This document shows positions 6,468-8,562 of a stretch of DNA of 8,562 bases, in pieces; the first letter of the stretch is position 1; every line of letters begins with the position of its first letter. The position numbers and the translations under genes are program-made. The stretch lies in NCBI GenBank assembly GCA_040307135.1, contig JAWRKD010000159.1:1-8562 (forward strand), given 5' to 3'. The DNA is from Aminidesulfovibrio sp040307135. Its GTDB lineage: Bacteria > Desulfobacterota > Desulfovibrionia > Desulfovibrionales > Desulfovibrionaceae. The notes beneath the pieces are model-generated. The model saw only the letters and a list, made by a program, of their open reading frames with translations. It had not been told where the DNA came from and searched no databases.

Positions 6468-7841
6468 TCAGGCGGCCCGCCTGCGCTGGCCCAGGACCTT
6501 CTTCTCGAACTCGCTGCGGTCCTTGCCCACGTAGAAGATGAAGGTGCAGAGCATGACCGCCAGGCAACCGGCCAGGGCCGTCTTGGCAGCCCCGGCCAGG
6601 GCCGCCAGACGGAACAGGCAGGCCAGGAGCGAGGCCCCCACCTGGAGCCAGGCCCGGGCATTCGCCAGGCCGTAGCGGCGCAGGAGGTTGAGCGAGGAAT
6701 AGAAGTACGGCGGCAGGGTCAGGAGCACGGCGATGTTGCAGATCTCGCCGAAGAGGGTCTGGGTGTCGCCGCAGGACGAGCAGCAGGCACATCATGACCG
6801 AGGAGAGCATGAGCCCGGCCACGGGCACGCCCTTGGCGTTGCGGCGGCCGAACACGGCCGGGAGCGTGCCGTCCTGGGCCGCGCGGCCGCCCGCCTGGGA
6901 CACGAGCATCATCCAGGAACCCAGAGAGGCCAGGCAGGCGCGAAGGCCGTGACCGCCGAGACCGCGTCCGAGACCAGGTGGGCGAAGGGCATCCCGGCGC
7001 AGATGCGCTCCATGGCCAGGGAGAACGGCGCGCCCGAGGCCGCCATCTGGGCGGCCGGGAACATGCCGGAAATGGCCGTGCAGGAGAGGATGTACACGAG
7101 CCCGGCCAGGACCGCGCCGATCATGGTGGAGAGCGGGATGGTGCGCCTGGGGTTGTCCACCACGGCCGTGTTCACCGAGGCGCTCTCGATGCCGATGAAG
7201 CTCCAGATGCAGAGGATGACGGCGGCCATGACCGCGGAGCCGGGAGTCTGCGTGCCCACGATCCAGTTGCTGCGGAACAGGGCCGGATCGAAGAAGAACC
7301 AGCCCAGGGTGCCGGTGAGGATCACGGGGATGAGCAGGAGCACCACGCCCACGGACACGAGCCGGCCGATCCAGGCCGCGCCCAGGATGTTGATGCCGGT
7401 GAAGATCCAGATGATGGCGATGGAGGTGATGCCGGAATAGACCGGATGATCCAGGGCCGGGAAGAAGACCGAGAGGTAGTCCACGCCGATGATGGCGCTC
7501 TCGTAGCCCGGGAAGACGTTCTCGAAGTCCTGGCGGGCGGAGAGCAGGATCACCGGGATGCTCCGGTTGCGGTGGCGGATCTCGTCCAGTAGGGCGTCCG
7601 GGGCCATGAGTTCGTCTGCGTCCTCCTTCTGGATGTCCCAGTCGATGACGATGGCGCCCAGGTCCGCGCGGGAGGCCACGATTTCCGCGGCGTCCTCGTA
7701 GCTCTGGGAGGTCAGGACCGAACACAGCTGCACCTGGTCGAGCTCCTCCTCCAGGGCGCGGAGCCGCTGCCCCTCGTCCGTGGGGGCGTCGAACTGGCGG
7801 GACACGATGAGGATGGGCCAGGTGCGCTTGGTGATTTTCAT
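6468..7841 (-). pseudogene. Hybrid remnant: Orn/Lys/Arg decarboxylase N-terminus joined to PotE/AdiC-type antiporter, with two frame breaks
   Basis: The start at 7841 has a good ribosome binding site (AAGGAG at 7848-7853, 6 bases away). Residues 1 to about 108 resemble the N-terminal wing domain of Orn/Lys/Arg decarboxylases (PILIVSRQFDA, DLGAIVIDWD, RNRSIPVILLSARQD). Near 7503-7520 the frame passes directly into an APC-family antiporter of the PotE/CadB/AdiC group at the end of its third helix (DYLSVFFPAL, 121-130). Helices matching 4, 5 and 6 follow, including IWSFIGIESAS (212-222) with the conserved substrate-facing Trp. The PLP-binding body of the decarboxylase and the antiporter's first helices, with the usual GSG substrate motif, are absent. 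Near 6939-6941 one base appears missing, giving a TGA at 6909-6911; the antiporter continues in another frame (CLASLGSWMMLVSQAGG). Near 6771 one extra base (or two missing) returns it to the original frame through LLTLPPYFYSSLNLLRRYG to the stop at 6468-6470. Corrected length would be 457 residues. Antiport activity is unlikely. Deletion scar, genuine fusion or assembly chimera remain possible. Confidence 0.8.
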
Positions 7842-7943
7842 GCCGGGCTCCTTCGGTTGGAAAGACGCAACGCAGGGAACACGGGGCAAGACGGGAGGCG
7901 GCAAAAAAATCCCGAGGAATTCAGGAGAGATAGACGCATCCAT

Positions 7944-7973
7944 GAAACAGCGTCAAACACGGAACGCTGTTTC
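7944..7973. repeat. Perfect 10-bp inverted repeat upstream of the hybrid remnant
   Basis: GAAACAGCGT (7944-7953) and ACGCTGTTTC (7964-7973) are exact reverse complements around a 10-base spacer. It lies 31 bases after the acetyltransferase stop and about 103 bases before the remnant's start. Read on the minus strand, no T-run directly follows; the nearest is seven T at 7903-7909, more than 30 bases further on. It could be a regulator-binding dyad for the old decarboxylase operon or an RNA hairpin ending the acetyltransferase transcript. It matches no operator I can name. Confidence 0.6.
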
Positions 7974-8003
7974 TGAAGGAAAAATAAGAGTGAGGCGCAG
8001 GGA

Positions 8004-8495
8004 TCAGAGGGGCCGGGTCATGAGGCAGACGGTCTTGGTCCCGCCCTCGGTGTCCTGGGTCCCGGCCTGGACGAAACCGAAGCGCTCGTGAAAGGAAAGC
8101 GAGCCCGGGTTGGCGGGCCGCAGGTTCACCTCGCAGGTGAGCACGGGCGCAAGCCCCGCGCCGAAGGCGATGAGATCGCGGTAGAGCGCGCTGCCCACGC
8201 CCAGCCGCCGGGCGCCCTCCCCCACCACCACCCGGTCGATGTAAAGGAAGCGGGGATAGCGGGCCTTGAACCAGAGAAAGTTGGGGCTCTCGTAGTCCGC
8301 CTCCGGGGTCATGGCCAGGAGGAAGCCCAGGGGGCCGCCGCCGTTCTCCACCAGCCGGAAATAGGCGGCCTGGGTCCCCAGACGGCGCAGGCCCGCCACG
8401 CCCACGTCGTTCACGTTGGGCACCGCGGCCCGGTTGAGCAGGTCCAGGGCCGCAAGGTCGGATTCGCGCACCGCGCGCGGCAGGGACAGGGTCAT
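8004..8495 (-). CDS. GNAT-family N-acetyltransferase
   Basis: The 163-residue protein has the GNAT fold signature. The start of motif A, YIDRVVV (85-91), leads into the acetyl-CoA pyrophosphate-binding loop ARRLGVGSALY (95-105), and FHERFGF (135-141) is the usual motif-B segment near the C-terminus. It would transfer an acetyl group from acetyl-CoA to an amine of an unknown acceptor in the cytoplasm; the sequence gives no guide to the acceptor. The start at 8495 is supported by GGAGG on the minus strand (8501-8505), 5 bases away. The preceding gene ends at 8509, so the ribosome binding site lies immediately after its stop codon, pointing to a shared transcript. Confidence 0.88.
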   Translation of the reverse strand: MTLSLPRAVRESDLAALDLLNRAAVPNVNDVGVAGLRRLGTQAAYFRLVENGGGPLGFLLAMTPEADYESPNFLWFKARYPRFLYIDRVVVGEGARRLGVGSALYRDLIAFGAGLAPVLTCEVNLRPANPGSLSFHERFGFVQAGTQDTEGGTKTVCLMTRPL

Positions 8496-8508
8496 GCAGG
8501 CCTCCGGT

Positions 8509-8562
8509 CTAGAAGAGCATGGCCGCGGCGGGCCGCAGCACGAGGAATTCCAGGAGCGCCGC
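8509..8562 (-). CDS. C-terminal end of an unidentified gene entering from the right edge (partial)
   Basis: On the minus strand an open frame runs from the window edge for 17 codons (ending LEFLVLRPAAAMLF) to a TAG at 8509-8511. The next gene's GGAGG begins 3 bases later, the arrangement expected of two genes in one operon. The tail is hydrophobic. It is too short to identify, and an open stretch this brief could be chance, so the main support is the tight spacing to the acetyltransferase. Confidence 0.4.
   Translation of the reverse strand, partial: AALLEFLVLRPAAAMLF

Noticed and set aside
7842..7943. Upstream extension of the hybrid remnant's reading frame to an ATG at 7943
   Set aside because: The added residues resemble no protein and lack a ribosome binding site, whereas 7841 has a strong one and begins at the family's usual N-terminus.
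7913..8556. Similar stretches CGAGGAATTCAGGAG (7913-7927) and CGAGGAATTCCAGGAG (8541-8556) as element ends or attachment sites
   Set aside because: The match is short and gapped, one copy is in probable coding sequence, and no recombinase or transposase gene is present.
1..8562. CRISPR arrays, tRNA or rRNA genes, phage or insertion-sequence genes
   Set aside because: No regularly spaced repeats, RNA-gene signatures, transposase or phage protein motifs were seen on either strand.

Overview
The window is GC-rich, densely packed bacterial chromosome. A sigma-54-type promoter lies before a flagellar switch gene, ndk is followed closely by proC, and the proteins read as Desulfovibrionales-like. 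A sulfate-reducing deltaproteobacterium (Desulfovibrio or a relative) is therefore the best guess. This is inference from protein character and composition; no rRNA or other marker gene is present to confirm it.

Left part, plus strand (1-2271). The window opens inside a divergent polysaccharide deacetylase gene (YibQ/DUF610 family). A 182-base gap follows, carrying a near-consensus -24/-12 (sigma-54) promoter, and then fliM, the flagellar motor switch gene. The last 19 bases of fliM coding sequence are repeated exactly just after its stop codon, and the second copy is built into a hairpin.

Middle part, plus strand (2272-6394). A three-gene ABC importer of the TrpX/DUF534 type comes first: a periplasmic binding protein, a membrane permease, and an ATPase that overlaps the permease by one base. 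Next come ndk (nucleoside diphosphate kinase) and proC (pyrroline-5-carboxylate reductase), 3 bases apart. A strong hairpin with A- and T-tracts on its two sides closes this block and can act as a terminator for transcription from either direction.

Right part, minus strand (6414-8562). The most unusual locus is at 6468-7841. A good ribosome binding site leads into the N-terminal wing domain of an arginine/ornithine/lysine decarboxylase. After about 108 residues this runs in frame into the back three-quarters of a PotE/AdiC-type amino-acid antiporter. The catalytic body of the decarboxylase and the first two to three membrane helices of the antiporter are missing. Two frame breaks of opposite sign (near 6940 and 6771) interrupt the rest. 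It looks like the deletion scar of an amino-acid decarboxylase/antiporter (acid-resistance or polyamine) operon, or else an assembly chimera. Upstream lie a perfect 10-bp inverted repeat, a GNAT acetyltransferase gene, and the last 17 codons of another gene that enters from the right edge and probably couples its translation to the acetyltransferase.

Most of the window is ordinary housekeeping sequence. I do not see a convincing new multi-gene system. The hybrid decarboxylase-antiporter locus, the sigma-54 site and the fliM tail duplication deserve the closest second look.
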